A stretch of DNA of 41,951 bases from Planctomycetales bacterium (GCA_007119795.1 SKOZ01000065.1:1-41951); one strand, 5' to 3'. Counted from the stretch's first letter, positions 10,181 to 19,205 are shown. Numbers and translations are program-made. The notes: generated from the sequence alone by a model not told the origin.

Positions 10181-10247
10181 CGTTTTGGTGTCGTTGCCTG
10201 TCGTTTTGTGCCGGAGTATAATCGTTATCGTAGCGTTTTGCAACGCT
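10181..10247. promoter_or_regulatory. Candidate operator region: three phased CGTTTTG boxes
   Basis: The heptamer CGTTTTG occurs at 10181-10187, 10202-10208 and 10234-10240, all in the same orientation. Spacings are 21 and 32 bases, close to two and three helical turns, so the copies face the same side of the DNA. The last copy is part of the inverted repeat at 10232-10247 over the -35 box. The sites lie between the operon and the divergent DeoR-family gene, its likely binder (inference). Confidence 0.5.
10215..10243 (-). promoter_or_regulatory. Sigma-70-type promoter of the catabolic operon
   Basis: Read on the minus strand: TTGCAA (10243-10238), a 17-base spacer, then TATACT (10220-10215). 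The start of transcription would fall near 10208, about 30 bases before the ATG at 10177. An inverted repeat AGCGTT-TTGC-AACGCT (10232-10247) covers the -35 box, so a regulator binding there would block the promoter. Confidence 0.65.
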
Positions 10248-10289
10248 CGTATCGGGAAACCGCAGGCATATAGCACTGGAGAGGGGTAT

Positions 10290-11078
10290 TTGGCCAGCAC
10301 GGCTTTATTCACCGAGGAGCGACGCGTCCGCATCCTCGAGCTCATCCGAGAGCACAAGAAGATGACGGTCGCCGAGCTCTGCCGGCGCTTGGAGGTCTCG
10401 CCCGCCACCATGCGCGGCGACCTCCGCGATCTCGACCGTGAGGGGCTCTTGGTCCGCACCCACGGCGGTGCCATGGAGCGCTGGCGCGCCAGCTTCGAGC
10501 AGGTCTCCAGCAAGCGGAGCAACAAGAACCTCCAGGCCAAGCAGGCCATCGCCGCCGAGGCCGACCGGCTGGTCGACGACGGAGACACGATCCTCCTGGA
10601 CACCGGCACGACCACGCTCGAGCTCGCCCGGCGCCTGCTCGCCCGCCGCGCGCTCACGGTGGTCACCAACGATCTGGAGATCGCCCGGACGCTCGAAGAG
10701 GCCCCCGGCATTCAACTGGTGCTGCTGGGCGGCATGATCCGCAAGGGCTTCCACTGCACCGTCGGGCCGGCCGGCCTGCGGATGGCCGACGATCTTCGCG
10801 TCGACAAGGCCTTCATGGCCACGAACAGCCTCTCCTTGGAGGCCGGCGCGGCCACGCCCGACTTGCAGCACGCCGAAACCAAGAAGGCGATGATCGCCAT
10901 CGCCCGAAGGGTCGTCCTGCTCTGTGACTCGAGCAAGATCGGCAAACAATCCTTCGTCCGCTTTGCCGACCTCGGGCAGATCGACACGTTCATCACCGAG
11001 CGGCTCGGCGACGAAGACCGCCTGGCGCTCGAGGAGCGGGGCATCGAGGTCGTTCTGGCCGGAAAAGCACAATCCTAA
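10290..11078 (+). CDS. DeoR/GlpR-family transcriptional regulator
   Basis: A 262-residue regulator with the DeoR-family layout. The N-terminal winged helix-turn-helix reads MTVAELCRRLEVSPATMRGDL then LVRTHGGA (about residues 22-57). The C-terminal DeoR sensor domain, related to sugar-phosphate isomerases, shows LLDTGTTTLELARRL, VVTND and LLGGMIRKGF. Such proteins usually repress sugar operons and release DNA on binding a phosphorylated intermediate. The start is taken as TTG at 10290, because GGAG lies eight bases before it and the protein then begins right at the helix-turn-helix arm; the open frame extends upstream to 10185 but those residues look non-coding. Divergent from the catabolic operon, its expected target. 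Confidence 0.87.
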   Translation: MASTALFTEERRVRILELIREHKKMTVAELCRRLEVSPATMRGDLRDLDREGLLVRTHGGAMERWRASFEQVSSKRSNKNLQAKQAIAAEADRLVDDGDTILLDTGTTTLELARRLLARRALTVVTNDLEIARTLEEAPGIQLVLLGGMIRKGFHCTVGPAGLRMADDLRVDKAFMATNSLSLEAGAATPDLQHAETKKAMIAIARRVVLLCDSSKIGKQSFVRFADLGQIDTFITERLGDEDRLALEERGIEVVLAGKAQS

Positions 11079-11480
11079 GCGCGCTGCTTGCCGGCCCCGG
11101 CCGCCGCCACGACCATTCTCCGCCCGGTTTGGACGACGCTCCGCCAGCCCGGCCCGCCCGGCTGCACCAGCCGGTCGAACCGCCGCAGCGTCTTCTCGTC
11201 GCTGGGCGGAGTGACGCGGGTCGCGGTCCGCCCGAGTCCGGAATCGCCCTGCCGGTCACTACGCAGGGCGCGGTCGAGCGGCTGGTCCCCACGTACCCGC
11301 GACGGCGAGACCGAGCAATGCCGCCGGTATCACGGTCCAGAATAGGCGACTTGCCGGCTCGCCCGGGATCCGCCCGGCAGCGCCGGCGGTGGGGGCGAGG
11401 AGGGCCGCCCCCAGCAAATGCTGCACTCCGCCCAGCGCACCGGAGGCGCGGCGAGACCTCCCGCCCGACGCTTGGAAGAC
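11075..11480 (-). pseudogene. Decayed C-terminal remnant, probably of a sodium:solute symporter
   Basis: No intact gene fits between the regulator and the GH109-like gene, but the minus strand holds protein-like sequence in two frames. One frame (about 11440-11290) encodes two hydrophobic segments (GGVQHLLGAALLA and RLFWTVIPAALLGLAVAG). A different frame continues from about 11290 to a TAG at 11077-11075 with TATRVTPPSDEKTLRRF and LVQPGGPGW. The TPP-D-xTL-xxF...V-PGGPGW pattern is what I recall from the cytoplasmic loop near the C-terminus of planctomycete SSS-family transporters (from memory). A frame change and the lack of the first roughly 400 residues mark it as a remnant. The TAG overlaps the stop of the convergent DeoR gene. 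It could instead be chance coding-like sequence. Confidence 0.42.
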
Positions 11481-11484
11481 CCTA

Positions 11485-12783
11485 TCAAGCCTGTTCCCAG
11501 CGCCCCTCGGTGAAGTCGGGAATTTCCTGGACGGTGCCCCCCTCGTCGAGCGACTTCTGGGACAGGGGGATGATGGCGCTCTGGGCGGCGGCGGCGGCGG
11601 CGTCGATGGGCGAGGGGCCTCCGCTGCGGAGTGTCTCGAGGAAGGCGCGGACCACCAGGTAGTCGCCCCCGCCGTGGCCGGTGCCGGCAGCCTCGGCGGC
11701 GTGCTCCTGCCACATGGGATGGTCGAACGCCTCCGCATAGGTGTCCAGCGACTCCCAGCGGTAGCCGGGCGAGCGGCCCTCGAGCCAGATGCCGTCGATC
11801 CGCGATTCGTAGCTGGCCGTGGCCCCTTGGAGGCTGAAGTAGGTCGTGCTCGGGTGGGGGCGGGCCGACTTGGTGTCGTAGCGGAGGTCGATGAGGGCCC
11901 CCTTGGCGGTGCGGATCAGGACGGTGGTGGAGTCGGCTACGCGGAACTCGACCTCCCGAGCCGGGTGCTCCTCGGGGAAGTGCCGGCGGGCAAAATGGTC
12001 CATGGCGATCTTGTTCGTCTCCATGGCCACCAGGGAGACCATGCGGTCGCCGCGGTGGATGCCCAGCCACTCGGCGACGGGGCCCAGGGCGTGGGTGGGG
12101 TAGAGGTTGCCGCGGTAGTCGCGGGCTAGCTCGCCGCGCCAGGTGAGCGAGCCGTCCGGGTTGAAGGCCAGCGCACGGCAGTCGTGGACATAGCCGCACT
12201 CGGCGAAGGAGAGCGGCCCGAAGAGCCCCTGCTCGACCATGTTGAGGATCATCATCACCGGCCGGTAGTAGTTGCAGTTCTCGGCCATCATGTAGATGCG
12301 ACCGCTCTCGTTGGCGGCGTGGACGATGTCCCAGCACTCGTCGAGCGTCACGGCGGCGGCCACTTCGCAGAAGACGTCCTTGCCGGCCCGCATGGCGTCG
12401 GCCGACATCACGGCGTGCCACTGCATGGGCGTGCCCACGATCACGGCATCGAGGTCGTCGCGCTCGAGCATGCGGCGGTAGTCGTAGTCGCCGCCGGTAT
12501 AGCTTTCGGGGCGGCGGCCCTCGCGCTGCTCGGCCACAAGGGCGACGGCCCGCTGGCAGTGGGCCTCGTTGACATCGCAGACGGCGGGCACCTCAACTCC
12601 CTGCGCCACCGCCAGGCGGAGAAGGTACGTTCCCCGGCTCCCCGCGCCGATCAGACCGATGCGCAGCGGGTCGTTCCGCTTGGCGGGGGCGGCTCTCGCC
12701 CACGCAGCCGAGGCCAGCCCCGCGGCCGCGCCCGCTGCTACCCCATGCCTGAAGAAACGACGACGATCAAGCGGTGTGGACAT
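11485..12783 (-). CDS. Tat-exported Gfo/Idh/MocA protein, GH109-like
   Basis: A 432-residue exported protein: Tat leader (LDRRRFFRHG, then GVAAGAAAGLASAAWA) and a Rossmann domain starting RIGLIGAGSRG. The usual EKP motif is replaced by CEVAAAVTLDECWD, and MMAENCNYYRPVMMILNMVEQGLFG, GYVHDCRAL and YPTHALGPVAEWLGIHRGDR follow. These features match glycoside hydrolase family 109, which uses tightly bound NAD to cleave GalNAc or other glycosides by an oxidation-elimination route, rather than true dehydrogenases. GGAGG lies six bases before the ATG at 12783. The promoter TTGTCC-N17-TATAAC is just upstream, so it is probably a single-gene transcript, divergent from the GH127-like gene. Family call good; glycosidase activity is inferred. 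Confidence 0.82.
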   Translation of the reverse strand: MSTPLDRRRFFRHGVAAGAAAGLASAAWARAAPAKRNDPLRIGLIGAGSRGTYLLRLAVAQGVEVPAVCDVNEAHCQRAVALVAEQREGRRPESYTGGDYDYRRMLERDDLDAVIVGTPMQWHAVMSADAMRAGKDVFCEVAAAVTLDECWDIVHAANESGRIYMMAENCNYYRPVMMILNMVEQGLFGPLSFAECGYVHDCRALAFNPDGSLTWRGELARDYRGNLYPTHALGPVAEWLGIHRGDRMVSLVAMETNKIAMDHFARRHFPEEHPAREVEFRVADSTTVLIRTAKGALIDLRYDTKSARPHPSTTYFSLQGATASYESRIDGIWLEGRSPGYRWESLDTYAEAFDHPMWQEHAAEAAGTGHGGGDYLVVRAFLETLRSGGPSPIDAAAAAAQSAIIPLSQKSLDEGGTVQEIPDFTEGRWEQA

Positions 12784-12850
12784 CTCAACCTCCTCAGCTA
12801 GGCGCAGCAAGTGGCAAGAATACCCGGAAGCGGTCTTCCCGTCACCATCT

Positions 12851-12879
12851 GTTATAGGATGGCCGGCGGTGCCGGACAA
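12851..12879 (-). promoter_or_regulatory. Promoter of the GH109-like gene
   Basis: Read on the minus strand: TTGTCC (12879-12874), 17 bases, TATAAC (12856-12851), about 70 bases before the ATG at 12783. It lies in the 432-base divergent gap 12784-13215. Apart from this and the extended -10 at 13166, I see no gene in that gap. Confidence 0.55.
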
Positions 12880-13165
12880 GCGCGGCACGCTACGCCGTTA
12901 ACCCTTGTTGCTGTTGCGCCTCTACTTTCTCGGCCAAGACGACTTGCTAACGCCTGGCCGTACAGGGGAACGGTCGATCTGCGTGGGGTTCTTCTTTCTT
13001 CCGAGGATAGTCCCGGCCGGTTCTGCTATGCCTGGGGAACGAATCGATGACTGTGCGGTCCAGCACCTCATGCATCGGTTCACCCGGACCGCTCCCCTAT
13101 TCTCGCATGGGCTGGCGAAAAACCCGCTGCACCCGGCTCTCCACCAAGACTCGGACGCCGCACGG

Positions 13166-13174
13166 TGCTACACT
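13166..13174 (+). promoter_or_regulatory. Candidate extended -10 for the GH127-like gene
   Basis: TGC followed by TACACT gives an extended -10 element about 42 bases before the ATG at 13216. No convincing -35 is visible. The same TGC-plus-hexamer form occurs before the Gfo/Idh gene at 15789, the heme operon and the primase-helicase gene, which supports it modestly. Confidence 0.35.
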
Positions 13175-13215
13175 GGTAGCGGGCTGATCGACGCACAGCC
13201 CAAAGGAGAACGCAG

Positions 13216-15606
13216 ATGCTCTATGCGATCGGTGTTGCGCTGGCCCTGGCGGGGCCGGCCCAGGTTTGGGAAGAGGCCAGTTCCATCCCCGTTCGTGCCG
13301 CGTCGGCGCCGGTGGTTGCGGATCGGACGTGTCCCCTCGACCCCACCGCCGTCGAGGTGGGAGGGCTGCTGGGCGAGCGGATCCGGGCCCACACCGCCGG
13401 GCGCGTGATGCAGATCGACGAGGACGTCCTGCTGGGGGGATTCCGCCACCGCCCCGGCTCGCACCCCTGGATCGGCGAACACGTGGGCAAATGGCTCCAT
13501 GCCGCGTCGCTGCTCTGGCTGCATACTCAGGACGAGCAGCTACGAGATAAGCTGACTCGGGTGGCCCAGGGGCTTGTGGCCACGCAGGGCGAAGACGGCT
13601 ACCTGGGGACCTACGTGCCCGAGAGGCGGCTGGGGCTCTATCCCGGCGAGGCCTGGGACGGGCATAGCTGGCACGACTCGGACTGGGACGTGTGGGTCCA
13701 CAAGTACAGCCTCCTCGGCCTGCTCTCCTACTACGGCATCTCCGGCGACGACGAGGCCCTGGCCGCATGCCGCCGGGCCGCGGATCTGTTGATCTCGCAG
13801 TTTCCCAGCCAGCGGAGCATCCTCATCGCGGGGACGCACGCGGGCATGGCGCCCACCTCGGTGCTCGAGCCGATCGTCCTCCTCTACCGCGCCACGGGCG
13901 AGGAGCGCTACCTGGACTTCGCCCGCTATATCGTCAGCTCCTGGGACGAGCCCAACGGCCCCGAGGTCCTCTCCGCCATGCTGCGGGAGAAGACCGTCCT
14001 GGCGGTGGGCAACCGCAAGGCCTACGAGATGCTCTCCAACTACGTGGGCCTCTGCGAACTGTACCGGGCCACGGGCGAGACGCCCTTCCTCCAGGCGGCG
14101 GAGTACGCCTGGGAAGACGTCCGCACCAACCGCCTCTACCTCACCGGAGGCTCCAGCTCCCGCGAGCATTTCCAGCCCGACGGAGAACTGCCCAACCACC
14201 ACGAGGCCTACATCCAGGAGACGTGCGTGACCACCACCTGGATGCAGTTGTGCTGGCAGCTCCTGCGATTGACGGGCGAGGAAAAATACGCCGAGGCCCT
14301 GGAGCAGGTCCTCTTCAACCAGACGCTGGGGGCCCAGAAGCCCGACGGCTCCGGATTCGGCTACTACCTTCCCCTGGAAGGGCGCAAGCCCTTCCGCCCC
14401 GAATCGCCCGGCACCCGGGGGATGGACTGCTGCAATTCCTCGGGCCCGCGGGCCCTGGCTTTGACGCCGACGTTCCTGGGCGTCGCCGATGACGAAGGCT
14501 TTCGCATCAACACCTATTCGCCCGCGCAGTGGCGAACGCAGCGGGGCGGCACGCCCGTGACGATCACGCTGACGAGCCGCTTCCCCAGCGACGGCGAGGG
14601 CACGATCGCCGTCGAGCCGGAAGGCGAGGCCCAGTTCCGCCTCAAGGTGCGCATCCCGCGATGGACCGATCGGCCGCGGGTCGCCATCGGCGGCGAGGAG
14701 CTGCCGGCCGAGCCGGGGAGCTACCTGGCCATCGATCGCCGCTGGCGCCGGGGCGACGTCGTCGAATTTTCGTTCCCGTTCGCGGCCCGGGTGCATGTCG
14801 GCACGGGGTCGAACACCGGCCGCGCCGCCGTGACGGTGGGCCCGCTGGTGCTGGCGGTGGACGAGGCCGACAATCCCCAGATCCGCTCTGCCCTGCACGT
14901 GGCGCTGCCGAGCCTTGTGGTGGAGGAGCTCGACCTGGCGCCCCAGCCGGCGCCGGAACGGCGTTCCTGGCCCGAGCAGGTGCTCTGGGCATGCGACCTG
15001 GTCGACGTGGCAGCCGCGGCACGGGGGAACGAGGGACGCGTGCGCGGCGTGCTCCGCCCCTACTTCGATGCCGGTTCGTGGGATGGCAGCCGGTTCGCCG
15101 TCTGGCTGCGGGCACCGGGCGGCGAGCTCGAAGGCGAGGCCTTGGGGCTGTTTGCTTTCGGCCGCGAGTCGTACAGCCGCCAGGGGAACGTGCAGGGGAG
15201 CATCGCCGACGGCGATCTCCGCAGCTTCCGCGTCACCTTCGACGGCACCTACCAGGAAGAGGCCTGGTTCGAGATCGCCATCGACGAGCCGGTGACGATC
15301 CGGCGGGCGGAGTATGTGGCAGGCGACACCTTCCACGACGGCGGCTGGTTCGACACGGCCGCGGGGAAGCCTCGGCTGCAGGTCCGCCGCACGGCCGACG
15401 GCCCCTGGATCGACGCGGGCGTCTTCGACGGCTATCCCAACGCCACGGCGACTGACCCGCGGGGTGTTCGGGCCGGCATGCGGTTCACGGCCACCTTCCC
15501 GCCTACGCCGGCGGTGGCGATCCGCGTCATCGGCAAGCCCGCCAGCGGCGACAATGCCGCGCAGTCGTTCGCCTCCTGCGCGCAACTGATGGCCTTCGGC
15601 GAATGA
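13216..15606 (+). CDS. Secreted GH127-like (DUF1680) glycosidase with C-terminal extension
   Basis: A 796-residue protein of the beta-L-arabinofuranosidase GH127/DUF1680 group. A short hydrophobic leader (about residues 1-15) suggests export. The helical (alpha/alpha)6 catalytic domain shows GEHVGKWLHAA, QGEDGYLGTY, NHHEAYIQETCVTTTW (acid/base Glu region) and MDCCNSSGP, where Cys405-Cys406 correspond to the zinc-bound nucleophile cysteines of the family. A beta-sandwich follows (VRIPRW, RRWRRGDVVEFSFPF, VTVGPLVLAVD). The last about 180 residues resemble an additional carbohydrate-binding or discoidin-like region. AAGGAG lies seven bases before the ATG. Located beside a GH109-like gene, it is probably periplasmic glycan degradation; the sugar released is unknown. 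Confidence 0.85.
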   Translation: MLYAIGVALALAGPAQVWEEASSIPVRAASAPVVADRTCPLDPTAVEVGGLLGERIRAHTAGRVMQIDEDVLLGGFRHRPGSHPWIGEHVGKWLHAASLLWLHTQDEQLRDKLTRVAQGLVATQGEDGYLGTYVPERRLGLYPGEAWDGHSWHDSDWDVWVHKYSLLGLLSYYGISGDDEALAACRRAADLLISQFPSQRSILIAGTHAGMAPTSVLEPIVLLYRATGEERYLDFARYIVSSWDEPNGPEVLSAMLREKTVLAVGNRKAYEMLSNYVGLCELYRATGETPFLQAAEYAWEDVRTNRLYLTGGSSSREHFQPDGELPNHHEAYIQETCVTTTWMQLCWQLLRLTGEEKYAEALEQVLFNQTLGAQKPDGSGFGYYLPLEGRKPFRPESPGTRGMDCCNSSGPRALALTPTFLGVADDEGFRINTYSPAQWRTQRGGTPVTITLTSRFPSDGEGTIAVEPEGEAQFRLKVRIPRWTDRPRVAIGGEELPAEPGSYLAIDRRWRRGDVVEFSFPFAARVHVGTGSNTGRAAVTVGPLVLAVDEADNPQIRSALHVALPSLVVEELDLAPQPAPERRSWPEQVLWACDLVDVAAAARGNEGRVRGVLRPYFDAGSWDGSRFAVWLRAPGGELEGEALGLFAFGRESYSRQGNVQGSIADGDLRSFRVTFDGTYQEEAWFEIAIDEPVTIRRAEYVAGDTFHDGGWFDTAAGKPRLQVRRTADGPWIDAGVFDGYPNATATDPRGVRAGMRFTATFPPTPAVAIRVIGKPASGDNAAQSFASCAQLMAFGE

Positions 15607-15682
15607 GCCGCACGACGCCGAGCCACCCGGCTGCACATGGCCCCGTCATGTGGGGAGGGATAGTGGGCGCGAAACGGCGCGC

Positions 15683-15711
15683 TTGACGGTGGCCGGTGGG
15701 GATGCCAGAAT
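15683..15711 (+). promoter_or_regulatory. Promoter of the Tat Gfo/Idh/MocA gene
   Basis: TTGACG (15683-15688), 17 bases, CAGAAT (15706-15711) preceded by TGC, giving an extended -10. It lies about 75 bases before the ATG at 15789 in the 182-base gap after the GH127-like gene, so this gene and possibly the HEAT gene form a separate transcript. Confidence 0.5.
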
Positions 15712-15788
15712 CCTGCTTATGAGGGGTCGCAATAGGTGCGAGTTGGCTACCATCATGTTTCTGCCTTCTAGATACTCAGGAGTTTTCC

Positions 15789-17090
15789 ATGCAGGTTCAG
15801 GGGAATAAGAACGTTTCCCGGCGGAGGTTCTTCGCCGCGGCAACAGCAGCCGGCGCCGCCTGGGCCGCGCCCACGCTGGTTCCCGCCAAGGCCCTTGGCC
15901 GGGAAAATGCCGTCGCCGCCAACGACCGGATCGTCGTCGGCGGCATCGGGCTGGGAAACCGGGGCATGTACATGCTCAGTTGTTTTCTGCCCGAGCCGGA
16001 CGTACAGTTCGTGGCCATTGCCGACCCGAAGGCCGGACAGCGCGCGGAGGTGAAGCGCGTCACCGACTCCCACTATGGCAACACGAACTGCGCGACCTAT
16101 GTCGATTTCCGCGAGCTTTTGGCCCGCGACGATATCGACGCCGTGCTGATCGCCACGGGGCCGAACTGGCACGGCACGGCCTCGATGATGGCCGCGCTGG
16201 CGGGCAAGGACGTCTACTGCGAAAAACCCTGCACGCGGAACATCGCCCAGAGCCTGCTGTTGGCGGAGACCTTCCGCCGCACGGCGCGGGTCTTCCAGGC
16301 GGGGACGCAGCGGCGGAGCCTGCCCCATTTCGCCTTCGCGGTCGACCTGGCGCGGACCGGCCGGCTGGGCAAGCTCACCGCGGTGCACGCGCACCCGTCG
16401 CCCTGGGACAATTCCGTGAAGACGAGCGGCTGGCTGCCGGAACAGCTCCAGCCATCGGAAGAAGAGATCCATTGGGACTTGTACCTCGGCCCCGCGGCCT
16501 GGCGCCCGTACCATCAAGAGATCGCCAACCGGGGCGGCGAGTTCGAGAAGGGAGGCGGCATGGTCGGCGGCGGCGTTTTGGAATGGGGTTCCCACTGCGT
16601 CGATCTCTGCCAGTGGGCCGCCGACGCCGACGACACGGCGCCCATCGAGTACCACCCCCGCACGCCCGACAACCGCTCCATCGCTTTCTACGCCTGCGGT
16701 GCCAAGCTGGTGATCCGCGAGGACGGCTGGCTGCCGTTGGGCTCGTGCCCGGTGCGGTTCGAGGGGGAAGAGGGCTGGGTGGAGGCGGGCGATTCGGGCC
16801 GGCTCGAGGTGAGCTCGCCCGCACTGCTGGCCGGGAGGCGCGTCGCCGAGATCGGCGGCTACCCCGCCACCTTCCACGTCCGCAACTTCCTCGACTGCGT
16901 GAAGAGCCGCGCGCAGCCGGTCGCCAACGCCGAGGTGGCGTGCAACTCGCACATCGCCTGCCACGCCGCCAACATCGCCATCTTCCTCGAGCGCAAGCTG
17001 GACTACGATCCCGAGAAGCACGTATTCATCGGCGACGACGAGGCCAACCGGCTCCGCGGCGAGGCCCTCCGCGAGCCCTGGCGCATGTAA
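15789..17090 (+). CDS. Tat-exported Gfo/Idh/MocA family oxidoreductase
   Basis: A 433-residue exported oxidoreductase of the type highly expanded in planctomycetes. Tat leader: NVSRRRFFAAATAAGAAWA. Rossmann motif: VGGIGLGNRGMYM. Catalytic motif: YCEKPCTRNI with the Lys retained. The second domain has HWDLYLGPAAWRPYH and GGGVLEWGSHCVDLCQWA, containing the substrate-binding His. AGGAG lies seven bases before the ATG. Exported members probably act with tightly bound NAD(H) on periplasmic sugars; that is inferred. The following HEAT-repeat gene begins 111 bp later on the same strand. Confidence 0.9.
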   Translation: MQVQGNKNVSRRRFFAAATAAGAAWAAPTLVPAKALGRENAVAANDRIVVGGIGLGNRGMYMLSCFLPEPDVQFVAIADPKAGQRAEVKRVTDSHYGNTNCATYVDFRELLARDDIDAVLIATGPNWHGTASMMAALAGKDVYCEKPCTRNIAQSLLLAETFRRTARVFQAGTQRRSLPHFAFAVDLARTGRLGKLTAVHAHPSPWDNSVKTSGWLPEQLQPSEEEIHWDLYLGPAAWRPYHQEIANRGGEFEKGGGMVGGGVLEWGSHCVDLCQWAADADDTAPIEYHPRTPDNRSIAFYACGAKLVIREDGWLPLGSCPVRFEGEEGWVEAGDSGRLEVSSPALLAGRRVAEIGGYPATFHVRNFLDCVKSRAQPVANAEVACNSHIACHAANIAIFLERKLDYDPEKHVFIGDDEANRLRGEALREPWRM

Positions 17091-17201
17091 TGGCATCCAC
17101 CAGTCTGGCGGTGCCGCCGCTCGCGGTGTACCGCCGGCATGCGTGGGTCCGTTTGAAGACGAACTGAGAGAACCATACTGCACTTCACGGAGAATCGAAA
17201 T

Positions 17202-19190
17202 ATGTCCAGGTGTCGATGTTTCGTCCGGGGGGCCGCCTGCCTGGCAGCGGCGCTCTCGGTATTCGCCTTCCAACCGGTGGGCGTTGTGGGCGCCGAGGAA
17301 ACGGCGGCCGAGAGGCAAGCGCGTCTGATTGCGGTGCTCGAGTCGCCCGATGCGCCCCGGGCAGAGAAGGCGATCACCTGCAAGCACCTGGCCCGCTTCG
17401 GCGATGGTGAAGCCGTGCCGGCGCTGGCCGCACTCTTGACCGACGAGCAACTGGCCGCCTGGGCGCGGATCGCCCTGGAGGCCATCCCCGATGCCGCCGC
17501 CGACCGTGCGCTCCGCGAGGCGGCCACGGAGCTGGAGGGGATGCTGCTGGTGGGCGTGATCAACTCCATCGGCATGCGCGGCGACGCCGCGGCCGTGGAG
17601 ATCCTGGCGGAGAAACTCAGCGACGCCGACGCGGAGGTCGCCGCCGCCTCGGCCGTAGCCCTGGGCCGTATCGGCAACGGTGAGGCGGCCGGTGTGCTCG
17701 GCGAGTTCCTCAACGGCGAGGGCATGGCCAGCGCCCCGGAAGAGGTCCGGTCGGCAGTGGCCGAGGGCTGCATCCTGTGCGCGGAGGAATACGATCGCTC
17801 CGGCGATGCCGCCGCGGCCATCGAACTGTTCGACGCGGTTCGCGCCGCCGACCTGCCCCGCCAGCGCTTGCTGGAGGCGACGCGCGGCGCGATCCTCGCC
17901 CGCAAGGCGGACGGCCTCCCCCAGTTGCTCGAGCTGCTCGAGTCGGACGACCGCGAGTGGTTCGGCCTGGGACTCTGGGTGGCCCGCGAATTGCCCGGCC
18001 AGGAGGCGACCGACGCCCTGGTGGCCGAGCTGGCGGCGATGACGCCGCAGCGGCAGGCGCTGCTGCTGCTCGCCCTCATCGACCGGGAGGAGCTACCGCC
18101 GGTGAGCGTGCTGGCGCAGTCGGCCGAGACCGGCCCGAAGAACGTCCGCATGGCGGCGATCCAGGCGATCCGGCGGCAGGGCGACGCCTCCTGCGTGCCG
18201 GCGCTGCTGGCTGCCGTTGCCGAAGACGATGAGGAGATCTCCGAGGCCGCCCTCATTGCCCTGGAGGACCTCCCCGGAGCCGAGGTCGACGCCGATCTGA
18301 CCTCGCGGCTGACCACCGCCGATATCCCCACACGGGTCTTGTTGATCGAGCTGGCGGGCCGCCGCAGGATCGAGGCCGCCGTACCCGAGCTGCTCGAGGC
18401 CGCCGACGACCGCAATGGTGCGGTGCGCGCGGCAGCCCTCGTGGCGCTGGGCGAGACGGTCGATTTCGCCTCGCTCCCCTTGCTGATCGAGCGGACCGTA
18501 CGTGCCCGCTCGGCCGAGGAATTGGCGGCGGTGGGCGACGCGCTGGTGGCGGCCTCCGGTCGCATGCCGGACCGCGATGCCTGCGCATCGCTGCTGGCAG
18601 CGGCGATGGCGGATGCCGCTACGCCGGCCAAGGCCAAGCTCCTCGAGGCGCTGGGCGCCGTGGGCGGCGAGGGGGCGCTGGCCGCCATCGTCGAAGCCTC
18701 CAGATCGCCGGACGCTTCCGTCCAAGGCGCGGCGGCCCAGCAGTTGGGCGAATGGATGACCCCCGATGCCGCCCCCGCGCTGCTCCATATGGCCCGCAAC
18801 GCAGCCGACGACCGGCTGAAGATCCGCGCGCTGCGCGGCTATCTCCGTATCGCCCGGCAGTTCGTCGTCTCCGACGCCGATCGCCTGGCCATGTTCCACT
18901 CCGCCATGGGGGCCGCGCTGCGCGACGAGGAGCGGCGGCTGGCCCTGGACGTGCTGATCCGGATCCCCTCGGTGCAGACGCTGGAGCTGGCGACCAGGCA
19001 CCTCAACAATGCAGCCCTCCGCGACGCGGCGGCCGGGGCGGCCGTGAACATCGCCGGACGGCTGGCGGAGGACCAGCCCAAGGCCGTGGCCGCGGCGATG
19101 CAGAGGGTGCTGGGTGCCGGCATCGGCGACGAAGGGGTGCGAAACCGCGCGGAGGAGCTCCGCGACGAGGCGCGCGCAGCCGCGCGGTAG
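17202..19190 (+). CDS. Secreted HEAT-repeat protein
   Basis: A 662-residue protein with a Sec signal peptide (about residues 1-30: basic start, CLAAALSVFAFQPVGVVGA) and then alpha-helical HEAT-type repeats to the end. Repeats of 30-35 residues are seen as AVPALAALL, AAVEILAEKLSDADAEVAAASAVALGRIGNGEA, AAVPELLEAADDRNGAVRAAALVALGE and APALLHMARNAADDRLKIRALRGYLRIA. No enzyme motif or cytochrome CXXCH is present. HEAT arrays are protein-binding scaffolds, and in planctomycetes they often lie next to exported Gfo/Idh/MocA genes, as here. GGAG is nine bases before the ATG. Partner and function are unknown. Confidence 0.85.
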   Translation: MSRCRCFVRGAACLAAALSVFAFQPVGVVGAEETAAERQARLIAVLESPDAPRAEKAITCKHLARFGDGEAVPALAALLTDEQLAAWARIALEAIPDAAADRALREAATELEGMLLVGVINSIGMRGDAAAVEILAEKLSDADAEVAAASAVALGRIGNGEAAGVLGEFLNGEGMASAPEEVRSAVAEGCILCAEEYDRSGDAAAAIELFDAVRAADLPRQRLLEATRGAILARKADGLPQLLELLESDDREWFGLGLWVARELPGQEATDALVAELAAMTPQRQALLLLALIDREELPPVSVLAQSAETGPKNVRMAAIQAIRRQGDASCVPALLAAVAEDDEEISEAALIALEDLPGAEVDADLTSRLTTADIPTRVLLIELAGRRRIEAAVPELLEAADDRNGAVRAAALVALGETVDFASLPLLIERTVRARSAEELAAVGDALVAASGRMPDRDACASLLAAAMADAATPAKAKLLEALGAVGGEGALAAIVEASRSPDASVQGAAAQQLGEWMTPDAAPALLHMARNAADDRLKIRALRGYLRIARQFVVSDADRLAMFHSAMGAALRDEERRLALDVLIRIPSVQTLELATRHLNNAALRDAAAGAAVNIAGRLAEDQPKAVAAAMQRVLGAGIGDEGVRNRAEELRDEARAAAR

Positions 19191-19205
19191 GCCCCCCGGC
19201 GTTCC

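Noticed and set aside
13540..15636. 698-codon minus-strand open frame over the GH127-like gene
   Set aside because: Shadow frame; no signal, motif or ribosome binding site, while the plus strand carries the GH127 cysteine motif.
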